A stretch of DNA of 64,000 nt from Rhabdornis inornatus (Eukaryota; Chordata; Aves; Passeriformes; Rhabdornithidae), in contig VWZS01011033.1 in NCBI GenBank assembly GCA_013397075.1, forward strand, positions 303,938 through 367,937. The letters run 5' to 3'. Shown here piece by piece: positions 52,466 through 63,847 of this stretch (positions within the stretch are counted from its first letter, which is position 1; each line of letters begins with the position of its first letter). The position numbers and the translations under genes are program-made. The notes beneath the pieces are model-generated. The model had not been told where the DNA came from, did no database searches, and was given only the letters and a program-made list of their open reading frames with translations.

Positions 52466-55400
52466 TCTTTGGTACCTTATCCATAAAAGAACACCAGAAA
52501 AGAAACACTAATAAACCATAGCAAACGTAATAAAATAAGCATTTTTTCCTGCATGAAAGCACAGTTTTTTTGAACTATACTATTTATATAAAGTAGAACA
52601 TGTCTAGATGTGGAATGAAGGAAGGTTTACTTAGGAGTATCCAAAAAGTAGGTCTGTAATCTGGGATGTGTGGGATCTACATCCCTATTTCAAATCAGTA
52701 AGAATCAAAAAAACCCAGAATTTCTGACATCTAGGCAGAAATTGCTTTATAATGTATAAATGTATAAATTTATAAATTGCTTTATGAAAATTCCATCCAT
52801 GTCCTGAATGGAAATTTTAATTAGGTTCTCGGTGCCAGTCGTGTACTGTAAGATACAGTATATACAGAAGCACAGAGGCACCTTGTACCAAAATGATAAA
52901 TTTTTTTTTTATAATAACTGTGACCTTTTCAAACCATTTTAAAATGAGCTTCTTGGTTTCTTAATTTTATGTCAGATTATATATAAACTCTGATGTTCTG
53001 CTTTGAAGGAAGTCATGCATAATTTAGTAATAAAACAAATACAGTTTGTTATACTCTTTAAAATCTCAGCAGTTCTAGCTCATATCTGATGTGCATGGTT
53101 ACTGCAGTCACTAAGAGATGCCACAGTTAGTGTCCTATAGTGCATTTCACATGAATCTGTACAATTCTAAGGGAACTGTAAAATACATAGTACATGCCTA
53201 TATTATTTTCTATAAAACATGTGTTGTAATATGAATCTCCTGAGGAATCTGATGAATAGCTTTTCCCTTTGTAAATTAAAAGGAAACAAAATCCTCCCTA
53301 CAAATTTTATGGTTCATATATTAACTAAGATGTAGACTACACCTGGTTGTCATTGCATTTCATATAATGACAACACATTTCTATCTAATTGAGAATTGGG
53401 ATAGCGTTATAAGTCTATTTTGGTGTCCCTGAGGACATTGCCAGTGAAAATGTAAAACCCACACAGTATCCCCAACTCTCTCCTAAGACCATGTTTTTGT
53501 CTTGGAAGTAGCACAGTGTAATATGAGATACAGCAGTTGCCAAGGTAACTGCTCTTTTCTCATTTGATAGCAGCAGGTGAACAGTTGCCTGGACATCCTC
53601 AGTAATTTGCTGGGCTCTAGTAATTCAAAAAGGATGTACGCATTCTTTTCCTTGCTTTTCTCTCACAGAAGCTTTGACTAAAATCCCAAGGTACATGATA
53701 AGTATGAAAATATTATTCAATATTATTAAATAATTATTCTTCCTTTAGTGCTGTGTTTTTAATATTAATATTGTAATACGGTTTTAAATGCAGAATATTA
53801 GACCAAGATCTTTTTATATAATGATAGTTCTTTTCGAAAGAACTTATTTTCTTATCCTTTGTTTGCTATTTCAAAACCCTTCAGAAATTTAACTAATTAA
53901 CACTATATTTAAGTCTGGAGCTAATGAAACAAATAGTCAAGTGCAATTTCTGGTTTGTTTTTATTACACTTTCCTTCAGTGAAATCGGCAAGATGTTTGA
54001 AAATAAGACTGGTTTCTCATTCTAATTCTGCTACAGTATTCTCCCAAATTTAAAAGGAACTACATCCAGCAAAGAGGTGTTCAGATTTTATGAACTTTGA
54101 GAATAGATGGAAAGTTCTCATGAAATGTGGCGTAATATTTATTTTCAGTGATTAGAACATAAGTCTTCAGTATGTCATAATTAAGTTGTAGGTTTACTGT
54201 ATAAGACTTACAGTTTTATTCAGTCTGTTGGCAGGTCCAGAAAGAATCTGTTGCATTGATTATAACTCAGTTTATTAGCTCATTACATACACATAATCAG
54301 AATGGGAAGAAAATCTTAAATTTGGGACAAACAGAATATATTTTAGAGGTTTCACTTGTGCATAAAGTTGACCATCCAAGCCCCTGAACATGTAATTTGT
54401 ATATGGCCTGAATTTCAGCTGTTAAATACCTCAGAACTGAGCAATCACATAATCTCTAAATTTGGCACTTTATGTGAAATAGCATTTCTTAAAGAAAAAT
54501 ATATCTCTTCATAATTCTGTTACTGTTATGAATAATACCAATATCCCGAAATAATAACATTACAAACAAGGTGGCAGTAGATATGTTATCAGCTAAATAA
54601 AGCCATCAGCCATATTTATGAAGAAAAGGACAAGACAGGGTCAAAGCTGTTCTACCTTTAAGAATTAAATACATACTCTCAGTGGAACTATTCTGTGTAC
54701 TGGCAATCATGACATTCTGAGAGATTTGACGGAAATCCTGTATTTTTTTAATATTTATAGGTTTTTGCTTTATGAGCACTTGCTTTCTGAAAAGCAGAAT
54801 TAATGCTGAAAATGGGTCTTTTAAAGCAGACTGTGAAACTTCTTTATAACAGAAGTTTAGCCTTCTTTCTTTCAGTTACTGAAATAAAATAGAAGGTTTG
54901 TCATTTTGTGGGATAGACAGTTCTTGGCTCAGAAGTAAATTGTTTTGCCTCCCTAAAAAGGGGTTGGAGAACAAGTAGATTTGTTTTAGGCATCCATCTT
55001 AGAAAAGACTACCATCTGACGGGTAGACTCAACATCATGACACCACTGTAAATATTAATGTTAGCTCTGCTTTGTTTTGATAGCCTTGTCAGACAATAGT
55101 ACTTATTTAAGTAGATCAGACTATTAGAATTAACAAAACTACTGTAATTCCCAGTCTGAGGACACATTTTTACTGAGGCATGTAACTTCAAACAGATGTG
55201 GTAGTTGTTTTCTTCTTCCTTCATGACTTGACACTAAATCCTGTACCTCAAGTGAATTACAGTAGTGACCAAAGCACAAGTCTAAGATTCTGGATTGACT
55301 TGTAAATTACCTGAAGTGCAGCAGTTTGTAACAAATAAACCTCTGCAAGACTTCTGGAGAAGCTTTCATTAAAATGATTTTTTAATGTTTAATTCTTAAA

Positions 55401-57621
55401 ATAAATTTCTCTCTCTTCCTATAAAGATTTCCAAATTCAAGTCTGCTATTAAACAAAGATGAACCAAAAGAATGTTAATAGAGCTGCTAATAATCTCTGA
55501 ACAATAGGAAGGAAACGCCTTATTGATATATATTTATTCCCTCTGGTTCTACATATCATGTTTTTTATTTATAAAGTCTCTCAGTAGTGGAACAGGTTGG
55601 AAGATACTGTCCTTTTAAGCTGACAAACTAGTACTCCTGTTTATTTCAGTAGGGTGAAACTGACCTTTCTTAACAGTGTCCTTGAAGTTTGCAGCTTCAG
55701 TACAGTTAAATGTTAAAAACAAAACTAACCCAACCACACATAACAAACAAAAACTGAGGGTACTTAGATCCTCCTAAAGTTGCTTTTCTCTGTGGTAATT
55801 ATATTATTTTCTCCCATAGGTGTAATAGGCTTCTAGAAGCTGTAACTGCTACACATATATTTTCTTCAAAGTGACTATTGTTGCAGAGATGAATCATCAA
55901 ATCATCCATGTGTTGTGTTTTCAAAGTTCTCTTAGTTTATAGAAGTAAGGGTTGGCACTTTATGGAGTCCAGAAAATAGCTTTGAAAGGATTCAGTATTA
56001 CCTTTGAATAGAAGAAACAATGAATTTAATTTTTTAAATTAATTATTATGTTAAAAGTTTGGTGCTTTTTGTGTATGCAGAAGCTGCAGAACAGACGTAA
56101 TATTTACAAAAAGATTAGCAACATAGTAATGTTTGAAAACATGGTAATATCTTGTGATATGAGTGATCTTTACAAATTATTAGAAAACTATGTGTTCTGC
56201 AGCAAACTTCTCAGCATCTCACTTTATCTACTCTTTTTGTGGCTGATTTTTGATATCTAAAGGATAGAGTGGAGGTCACTAGAGAGCAAGTGCTTGAACA
56301 ACCTCTTTGCAGAAGAGTAAAATTATATATGTAAAGCTTTCTAGGGCGAGTTGTTTCTTCCTTAAAATACGAGTGAAAAAGTTTTCAGGCTATGTATTGA
56401 ACTTCTGTCTCTTGATCAACAGCAAGTCAATATCAGATCAATTAAAAATATGTCTGAACGTCTTTTAAATTTTCTATAGTGTTTCTGTGCAACTGCTTAT
56501 ATGAACACTTTTTTTTTTTCCTTATCAAAATGATACAGAAGTAATTTTACTGGCTATAATTCTTTGAAGCTAAGTTTGTTTGAGTTGGGGGAAAAAGCTG
56601 TGAGAAAACAAATGCTTAGACTTAGGCAGTCAAGGAGCAGAAATGTATCATTTGCTCTGATTTAGTTAGAGGAACTAAAGTAGTTAACAGGAGTGAGTCC
56701 TGTGGGTGAAGAGGCAGGTTAAAATAGATTCTAGTTTGTTTTGGGTAATGAGTGGCTATACTGAGGTAGTTGCATGTTTAAAAATGGATTGAAGTGAGCC
56801 CTGGGAAGATCAGCGCTCCTAAAACCTGTTTCTAGAAATAAGCTGTTTACCAGGCAGTGGGAGCCCAGTGTGTGTTTGGGCTTCACTGCAGTGTGGCAGT
56901 AAATAATGTTATAGACTGTGTGTGAATTACTGACTCTTATAAATGGAATTTATCAGTGTAACTGGTTTTGAAAATAATGGTTTTAAAGAATGGGTTTGAA
57001 ATGAGTAAAGCTTTTCCTATTGCTTATGATACGCTTTAAAAAAGCACTGATTGGGAAAACAAAAAAAGGGTTAAATTACAGTTTCCTCTTGTGTTGTTCC
57101 AAATGGCCACCACAGAACAAATGCTGGTAAAATCCTACATTGAGTTATTTTGACAACATAAACAGCATTTAGGGACTTAAAAACTGAATGTGTGCAAATG
57201 CTGTCCAGTATAATATAAAAGTTCATTTCCAGCTTTCAGTAGGCATTCTCAAGTTCTGTGTGTTGTGGCTAAATACAATCTAGGCATTTATGAGTGCAGA
57301 TGGTGTTTTTAACCAGCTGTAGCACTGTGATGTAAAGGAATTCCTTGTAACATAGAAGGGCACCTCATGAGCTGAGGGGAATGCAAGAAGTGATCTAATG
57401 AGCCCATAGAAACATCTGTTGCAGTCATAAATATATATGAGTCTGTTCAGCTGTATCGAATTAAAATTATGTTTCAATAACACTTACTTTAATAAGCCAT
57501 AAAAGAGATTGCACTGCAAATTATGGATGCTGACTGAATTTTAAAATCAAACTAATGCTTATTTTTGTGCTGCATTTTCACATCAAGATAACATTGTGTT
57601 TCCCTTTCTTACAGTTAGAAA
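52466..57621. other. unique AT-rich sequence
   Basis: About 5 kb with no gene or repeat family recognised. Contains the near-perfect palindrome/X-box at 53532-53553, listed separately, and short AT repeats at 52740-52785. Confidence 0.45.
53532..53553. promoter_or_regulatory. 22-bp palindrome containing an RFX X-box match
   Basis: AGCAGTTGCC (53532-53541), AA, GGTAACTGCT (53544-53553): 10-bp arms with one mismatch. The core GTTGCCAAGGTAAC (53536-53549) fits the RFX X-box consensus GTNRCC-N2-RGYAAC at every defined position. X-boxes control ciliary and MHC class II genes, but no promoter or first exon is visible nearby, so binding is only a possibility. Confidence 0.4.
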
Positions 57622-57667
57622 TAAAGCAATTTGGCAAAGAAAGTAATTTCTTTGCCAAATTGCTTTA
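57622..57667 (+). repeat. perfect 21-bp inverted repeat with 4-nt loop
   Basis: TAAAGCAATTTGGCAAAGAAA (57622-57642 in full) and its exact reverse complement (57647-57667) flank GTAA. With no mismatch, it looks recently formed, for instance by template switching during replication. The strand of any transcript is unknown. Confidence 0.95.
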
Positions 57668-57671
57668 CTTG

Positions 57672-57754
57672 GCTTGCCCTGTATTTTTTGTGAAGAGTTT
57701 GGGCTGTATTTTTTGTGAAGGCTTGCCCTGTATTTTTTGTGAAGAGTTTGGGCT
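57672..57754 (+). repeat. 49-bp tandem repeat, 1.7 perfect copies
   Basis: Unit 57672-57720 is repeated without change over the first 34 bases at 57721-57754. Within the unit TGTATTTTTTGTGAAG itself occurs twice, so it is present three times overall. It begins 4 bases after the 57622-57667 hairpin. The open frame 57555-57848 crosses it and owes its length to the repeat. Confidence 0.95.
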
Positions 57755-58255
57755 AGAAATGATTAATAAATTTGAAACATATTTTGTATATTACTCTTCA
57801 CTTAAGGAAAAAAAAAAAAGAAACTATCTTCTCTTTATCCAAGTGTAAAGTTTCTTTAACATTCCTGTCATCATGGAACTAACAAATATGGCTTTTTAAA
57901 TGAAGCTCATTGTCTTCAATGGTTAATGGATTTAATTAATGTATAGATAAGGTCAATTGTTTTGCTATACTTACAGTCTTAGAGAGCTCTTGTCAATGCT
58001 GGTAAAGTCACAATGAGTTTCTATACACTTGAGAGAAAAAAAGATAATTAGTCTGACCCATATCCAAGGGATGGGATTGTTTTCTTAAGTCTTAATGGCA
58101 GAATTCCCATTCACCAAAATAGGACAAAATTTCAGCCTCTTTTCATCTCTTATATTTCTTACCTGCAAAATAACTTTCTTAACATGGTTTCAAAGCTGTG
58201 ATTCTGTCAATCCCCAGTAAGTTTTTTTTCTGTTTTTTGTTTTCCAGAATGATCT
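57755..58255. other. unique AT-rich sequence
   Basis: No gene or repeat family recognised. Confidence 0.45.
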
Positions 58256-58850
58256 TGTGGTTTAACCCTGGCCAACAACGAAGCACCACACAGCTACTTC
58301 CACTTCTCCCCTCTCTCCACCACTGACTGCCATGAGGGGAAGAGAATTGGAAGGCTAAAAGTAAGGAAACTTTTGGTTGAAATAAAGACAGTTTATTAGG
58401 GAAGGCAAAAGCTGTGCACACACAGAGCATGAGGAATTTGTTTCCTACTTACCATGAGCAGGCAGGTGTTCAGCCGTCTCCAGGAAAGCATGGCTCCATT
58501 GTGTGTGGTGATTACCTGTGAAAACAGGTGCCATCACTCCAAATGTCCTCATGTTCCTTCTTTCCTCAGCTTCATATGCTTACCATGATGCCAGATGATA
58601 TGAAATATCACTTTGGTCAGTTGAGGTCAGCTGTCCCAAATGTGTCACCTCCCAGCCTCTTGTGCACCCACAGCCTCCTTGTTGGTGGGGTGATGTGAGT
58701 AGCAGAAGAAGCTTTGACTGAGTATAAGCACTGCTCAGCAATAGCTGGGACATCCCTGTATTGTCCACAGTGTTTTCAGTATGTATCCAAAACACAGCCC
58801 CATACTAGCTTGTGAGGAAAATTCATTCTATCCCAGCTAAAACCAGCACA
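58256..58850 (-). mobile_element. solo LTR of a common avian ERV family
   Basis: A 595-bp LTR. On the minus strand it starts TGTGCTGGTTTTAGCTGGG at 58850, followed by ATAGAATGAAT, and ends ..GGTTAAACCACA. The start is characteristic of an abundant avian LTR family. AATAAACTGTC is on the minus strand at 58392-58397, about 140 bp from its 3' end. AATG lies just outside the right border (58851-58854) and near the left border (58249-58252), a weak target-duplication candidate. No internal retroviral sequence remains. Confidence 0.88.
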
Positions 58851-60572
58851 AATGGCTAATTCTGGTCTTTCCTCAAGTTGACTACTTGCGTGCCCTCTTT
58901 AGAGTGGTGAACTCAATTGATGATAATTTTTTTCCATTATTCTATTATCAATTTGTTCTACAGATACAGCTTACTCTGATTTCCTGCTGCAAACCCTGTT
59001 TCCACTTACCGATCATCTTCAAGCAGATATGTAATACATGCCATAACCAATCTATCTCATTACCCTAATCAACATCCATTTAAATGCAACACGGGTTTTA
59101 TGTCTGTCTGGACTTGTCAATCTAACTGACATCCTTTGGATTTATTAGAAAAGTTCTAAATACTGTTACACTGTCAATTAAAAATAAAACTGAAGTAGTC
59201 TGAAGAACATGCAAATTGATATTTAGCACTTAGACTTTAAAAATAACCCATTTAACCATAAATAATGTCATTAATACTTGACGAGCAGATTACTTACTTG
59301 CTTAGCAGTGTATTAAAATTATTTCAGAATATTTGAATAGCGAATTAAATGAAACATTGAAATGTATTAATCTTTTTACTCCTCATTTAGGAAGAATACA
59401 AATGAAATAATTAATAGTCTGAAATTTGTTTGTGTGCACTACTCAGAGAGAAGCTTGGATAATTCCTGCTCCTGAAGGACTGTTTCTGTCAGGCCTTGTT
59501 ATGCTTGAGTTGTATCATCCTTGGGAGCTGCTCTGTCAAATTGATGCTTATTTGATATATATATTTAAATTCTCTTCAGTAAATTTGTCCAAATTTAATG
59601 CATCATGTGCACACATGCCTGCTTGTATGCTAAGAAGATAAGCAGAAAGGGACACAGGGAAATGTGTCCATATTTTAGGTAGTTGTGGCTGACTATGCTG
59701 ATAGGCATCTTCAGCTTGACTGCACCTTCTACTAACATTTACTGGGTCCTGCCTCAAGGTGGAGCTGTTATATTTGCAATGGAGATGAAGACTTGAAAAG
59801 CATTTTCTTCCCGCAAATGCTGTTTTTGATTTGAATAGATGTATGAGTTATATTGGTAAAGAAAAATGGCGAAGCAATTTTGCTCCCCCTCGGCAAAAGC
59901 TGGAGTTGTCACTGTGTCACGCAGGTGGACAACAACTGACTTTAATTCAATCTGACATCACCTTTTGTAGGTACAGGAAGATGCATACCTTTCACTTACA
60001 GTAGGTATCCAGCAAGATTGTGACAATGTGCACATTCCAGCTGTCAAAAGCAGTGCTGTTCTTCTTGTGGCTCTTTGTAATTGGGAATGTTTTCCCAGAA
60101 GACAGTTATGCATGTGTGTATTGTGTTCTAATTAAGACTATGAGACGGTTATGGCAGGCGGTCAAATCAATGGGATGCTGGATATATTTTAGTCTCCATG
60201 CTATAGTCTAAATAATCTTTTAAAGACTCTGTTCCCTCAATGTGCTAAATAAATGCTGAATGTTTCATACTTAATAGGCCTTTGAGTAATGTGTTCCACA
60301 TGGTTTTATTGCTGGAATGAGACCTTCTTATCACTAAATACACAATAGTGACATGAGGTCATCTCAGCATGAAGAAATGCATAAATCTTATAGATGAATG
60401 AAGTCAGTTTATTGTGAAGTTTAGTTAAACAGGAATATTCTAAAGTAAACCTTGGTGGCAAACTTAAGGAAAATGAGAGAAATCCATAAATATTTAAGCT
60501 AGTCATCTTTGACCTCTCGGTTTAATACTGTGAATGTCTATGGCAGTTAGAAATGTTCTCTGTTTATACCTT
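58851..60572. other. unique AT-rich sequence
   Basis: No gene or repeat family recognised. Confidence 0.45.
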
Positions 60573-61074
60573 TGTCTGATTTGAAAGACAGGTGTCTGCT
60601 AGGGAAGGCAGGACCCTCTCTTGGATTGGAGAATGTAAACCCCTTCCCTCCAAATTATTATAATTTTGAAATTAAAGGGCTCTCAGGCAAAGATATGAGA
60701 ACAGGAATAACAGTTCTTTACTAGTATGTATGAGGCAAATAAAACAACAAAAACTATGGAATTAATAACAAACAGAACCAGGGACCCTGTGACAGCCTTC
60801 TTGGCCGAGACGGCAAAGGAGGGAGGAGAGGCTTTGCTTCACAAAGCCCTGGGGCAGTCGATCCTGGTGCCCCTACAGGACTCTGAGGAGCACTAAGCTG
60901 GAAAGGCAGGAATGAGCAAAAGATCCCGGTCTGGTGGGAGAGATGTATCAGAAACTTTGCAGCAGTAGTTGGAACTGCTGGAGGTGCCGGCAGGGCAGGG
61001 CAGTGTGGGGCTACAGTGTAGAGAAACCCAGAGCGGAGCCAAAGAAGCGGCGGGGGTNGACCTAACCCCCAACA
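60573..61074 (-). mobile_element. solo or truncated LTR sharing its R-U5 with family L1
   Basis: Positions 60573-60725 closely match the antisense R-U5 end of 20573-21239, including TTTGAAAGAC, GTGTCTGCTA, CTCCAAATTATTA, TTTTGAAATTAA and GGAATAACAGTTCTTTAC. The rest (to CCCCCAACA at 61074) is GC-rich and unlike the U3 of L1. TG...CA termini are present, but I find no target duplication, so the right border is provisional. One ambiguous base (N) is at 61058. Confidence 0.7.
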
Positions 61075-61694
61075 GAGTATCTTTATTCTGGTAACTTAAA
61101 ACATTGACTATATAATGCATTTCTAAAACTTCTTTCTTCAGCGTGTATGAAAGAGATTGGGCCAAGCCAGTCTCTTAACAGGTGTAACAAATGACCTGCT
61201 TTTAGTTAAATTTGTGTGAATTTTACTAGAAGTGAGAAGCAATTAAATTAGGCCCCGAACAGCTTATGCAACCAAAATTGGGAGCAGGTCTGGGGGACTC
61301 TCTGATGGACTGGGCACAAAGTGCCCATTGGTGAGGGGGTTCACACTTTGAAGCCAGTATTCTATACAGAGCTGATTGGCACCTTTTTTGTTAAGACACT
61401 TGTTCACCAAAAAACGCAGCTTCTAATTGCTGATGGTATTGGTAAAATGGGATTCAATTAGCTTTGCCTGGCACAAAAATGGAAAAAAAAGAAACATTCT
61501 TGAATGGTGAAACATTTTAGTGTTCTAAAAACCAACATTCTGATATTTCGGCTTAGACTGGGAACATGGGCACTTGAAGATAATGCACAAAACAGAAGAA
61601 AATTTCGTTATTTATATTCAAATCTTGGTGTCAATGGAATGAATGGTTTTGTCCATTTTGTCCAATTTCCTCTAAGTATTTTATTTTTTCACCT
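61075..61694. other. unique sequence left of the provirus
   Basis: No gene recognised. A small GGGCAC/GTGCCC inverted repeat lies near 61310-61325. Confidence 0.45.
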
Positions 61695-61910
61695 GTGTGC
61701 TGGTTATGCATTGAAGGCACCTGGGGGCGGGCAAGGGGCCCCGATGGCCAGGGGGAGGAGAGGCCCATTGCTGAGATCCTAGCCCTCCCTCCTGCCCTGA
61801 CGTGGCCTGTCCAACTGTCCACTCTGGCTGGACACCCTGGCTAGCTCCGGGTGGGTTTGCACCATGAGTGGCCCTTCCCAGATATCTCCGGGAGAATCCA
61901 GGTAAGGGTG
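61695..61910 (+). mobile_element. fragment of a family L2 LTR (5' end, sense)
   Basis: Begins TGTGCTGGTTATGCATTG, the same terminus that the target duplications define in copy A (30217) and, diverged, in copy B (33784). It shares with copy A the segment GGCCAGGGGGAGGAGAGGCC, CATTGCTGAGAT and the CCCTCCCTCCT stretch, in inverted orientation relative to A. It stops at the 3' LTR of the provirus. The simplest reading is an older L2 LTR interrupted by the provirus. Alternatively this segment is the 3' part of the provirus LTR itself. Confidence 0.6.
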
Positions 61911-62402
61911 TGTAGCGTCAGCTATTAGACGGCAGCCGCTCCGGTGGAGGACAAAGAGCAAGAGGGAGACCTTCTGGTAGATCCAGAAGAGGAACCACCA
62001 AAAGGCAGGAAGAAAGGGTGTGCAGCAACTTAAATAAGGGTGCCTCCCATTGGGAGGGTACAATGCAGGGACCAATAGCAGCAACCGGGGGGGGCGTACA
62101 ATAGCAACCAATCAGGCAGAACTGGGGCGGAGAGAATACAATATAACCAATTGAGTACAAGGGATGGGACAAATGACAGGGAACATTTGGGAAAAAGGGG
62201 AGGAATCATTGACACAGCCTTGGGAGGGGACTGGGGAGACGGACAGGGACCTTTCTGGAAAGTGGGCTGGGTGCAGGGTTGACAGACAGGGGCAAAGATG
62301 GGAGGGGAACAAACCATTATAACCAAAAACCAGGGGGAACAACTTAGGGATAGACCATTACAGAACAATAAAACTTTAACAATAAAACAGCAAACCACAA
62401 CA
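61911..62402 (-). mobile_element. 3' LTR of the minus-strand provirus
   Basis: Starts TGTTGTGGTTTGCTG at 62402, directly after the polypurine tract, and probably ends ..TGACGCTACA at 61911; TGTTGTG and TGTAGCG are imperfect inverted termini. U3 holds four CCAAT/ATTGG boxes (62147-62151, 62108-62112, 62072-62076, 62049-62053), a GGGGCGGAG box near 62125 and a TATTTAAG-type TATA (62029-62037), a form also used by alpharetrovirus LTRs. About 118 bp follow to the 3' end. I see no canonical AATAAA. The alternative 3' end at 61695 would make it 708 bp. The other LTR lies beyond the window. Confidence 0.65.
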
Positions 62403-62421
62403 TCTCCCCCTTTTCTTTTTT
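62403..62421 (-). other. polypurine tract of the provirus
   Basis: Minus-strand AAAAAAGAAAAGGGGGAGA directly abuts the TG that opens the 3' LTR. This is the plus-strand DNA primer site of reverse transcription and fixes both the provirus orientation and the start of U3. Confidence 0.85.
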
Positions 62422-62527
62422 AAACTGAAGTGGAGGAAATAGAGTCTTTTTCAGGATCTGGATGTTCTTCCTCTTCTTCCTCCTCTCCTGCGGGGATTTC
62501 TTCACTGGCCCACCAGTCCTGGTTGGG

Positions 62528-63799
62528 CTATATTTCAACCCGATTCACTGTTGGGGAGTGGGAGATGCTGCAGGCAATTATTGTTTTAAAAATAGAAAGG
62601 GCAACACAAAGGAGGAGGATAAAAAACAACACAATCACAACTGCCTTCATAATGGAAGCCAACCACCCGGAAAGTCCCCAACCTTTGAAGGTGTTGACCA
62701 GCCAGTCCTCAGATTCCTGCTTGATGTTGCTAACCATGTCCTTTAGCTGCTGTATTTTTGAGTGGATGCTGGCGCTGTTAGAGGAGAGGTTGAAGCAGCA
62801 CAACCCCTCAAAGTCCTCGCAGCTGTGGCTGTGGGCGAGCAGCAGAAAGTCGATGGCTGTGCTATTTTGTAAAGTTGCCTTCCTGGTTATTTCCTTGTCT
62901 TCGAGGAGGTTGCTTAGGGCAGTTGATGTAAGATTCGCCTGTTTTGCTACCCAACACTCCAGGTGGCCCAATTCACCTAGAGCCTTGGCCGCAGCAACCC
63001 ACGGCAAAAAGACGGATACTGCGACCCTTTTGGTTTTGGCCCAATGGACTATGTCTGCCTCACAATTTTCATCCAAATTTCTAAGTTCTCTTTTTTTGAT
63101 AGCTAATGTGGTGTTTTTGGTTTTCCAATTAGAAATTTGGGTCTTGTTTGGTGAAAACAGGGTCAACCGCCCAAGAGTGCATGGCCCTCCGAGAAGGCAA
63201 GAGGGGATGCCCGCCCATGCTCAGTCGCCACAGATGAGGAAGACCCCTTTGTCAAGCTGACGAGGTTCTTCAACAGGGGCTCCCTTAATCTGGGCGGTCT
63301 TGTTACACCACTGCACGGCTATATAATCTGGGGAATGCTGGATCACGCGTAGGTGACGTTCAGGGTAATAGGAGGGATGGTAATTAAATGGAAAGCAAAA
63401 AGGGGCTGGGGTAGAACCCAACAATTCGAACTCTTGAGGCTCCTCTTTTGCTTTGGGAAGGCCTTTTGTATACTTGGTATCAGCACCAGACCACTCCCGC
63501 CACAAAAAGAGGGGGTTAGCCACAGGGAAAGTGGGTGAGGGAGGCCAGCCGCGCAGCAGGTTCTGAGCATTGTACTGGTCTTTTACAGTGACCAGTGACT
63601 TTGGATATTCCTCGGGCTTAAGTGGGATCCCCACCAGGCACGTTGACAACGGATCTTCTGCTGACGCCATCGACAGGCAGAGGTGGTCTTGCTGCATGGC
63701 CTGGGCGAGCGTAACCCAAACGTTCTTCCTCGGCTGCGGGACGATCCACTCCCTCGAGGACTGGCTAAGGCACACGACGATGAAAAGGATGTGCCACAT
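62528..63799 (-). pseudogene. env: retroviral env, alpharetrovirus-type TM, one internal stop
   Basis: An endogenous Env reading from ATG 63799 to TAG 62528 in one frame, interrupted by a single TGA at 63221-63223 (codon 193). The surface part starts with a hydrophobic signal peptide (MWHILFIVVCLSQ) and has an LCLSM...TCLVGIPL block. Numbering from the Met at 63166, the transmembrane part has a basic KKR at 24-26 as a likely cleavage site, Cys35 and Cys71 around a hydrophobic internal fusion peptide (about 48-60), CX6CC at 116-124 and a membrane anchor near 172-192. Measured from KKR the cysteines fall at positions 9 and 45, as in alpharetrovirus TM. The surface part is only about 237 residues. 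As it stands the gene would give a truncated product. Confidence 0.85.
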
Positions 63800-63820
63800 G
63801 TTGGGGCGTCAAGTGGTTGG

Positions 63821-63840
63821 CTAAAAATAAAAAGAACACA
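63821..63840 (-). promoter_or_regulatory. predicted env splice acceptor
   Basis: Minus-strand GTTGTGTTCTTTTTATTTTTAG is a pyrimidine-rich acceptor whose AG is at 63822-63821, 22 bases before the env ATG. Retroviral Env is made from a spliced subgenomic RNA, so this position is what one expects. The donor lies outside the window. Confidence 0.55.
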
Positions 63841-63847
63841 ACTAAGG

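Noticed and set aside
62430..63260. 276-codon plus-strand open frame, the longest in the window
   Set aside because: It lies antisense to the env transmembrane region; its openness follows from the codon composition of the true minus-strand frame.
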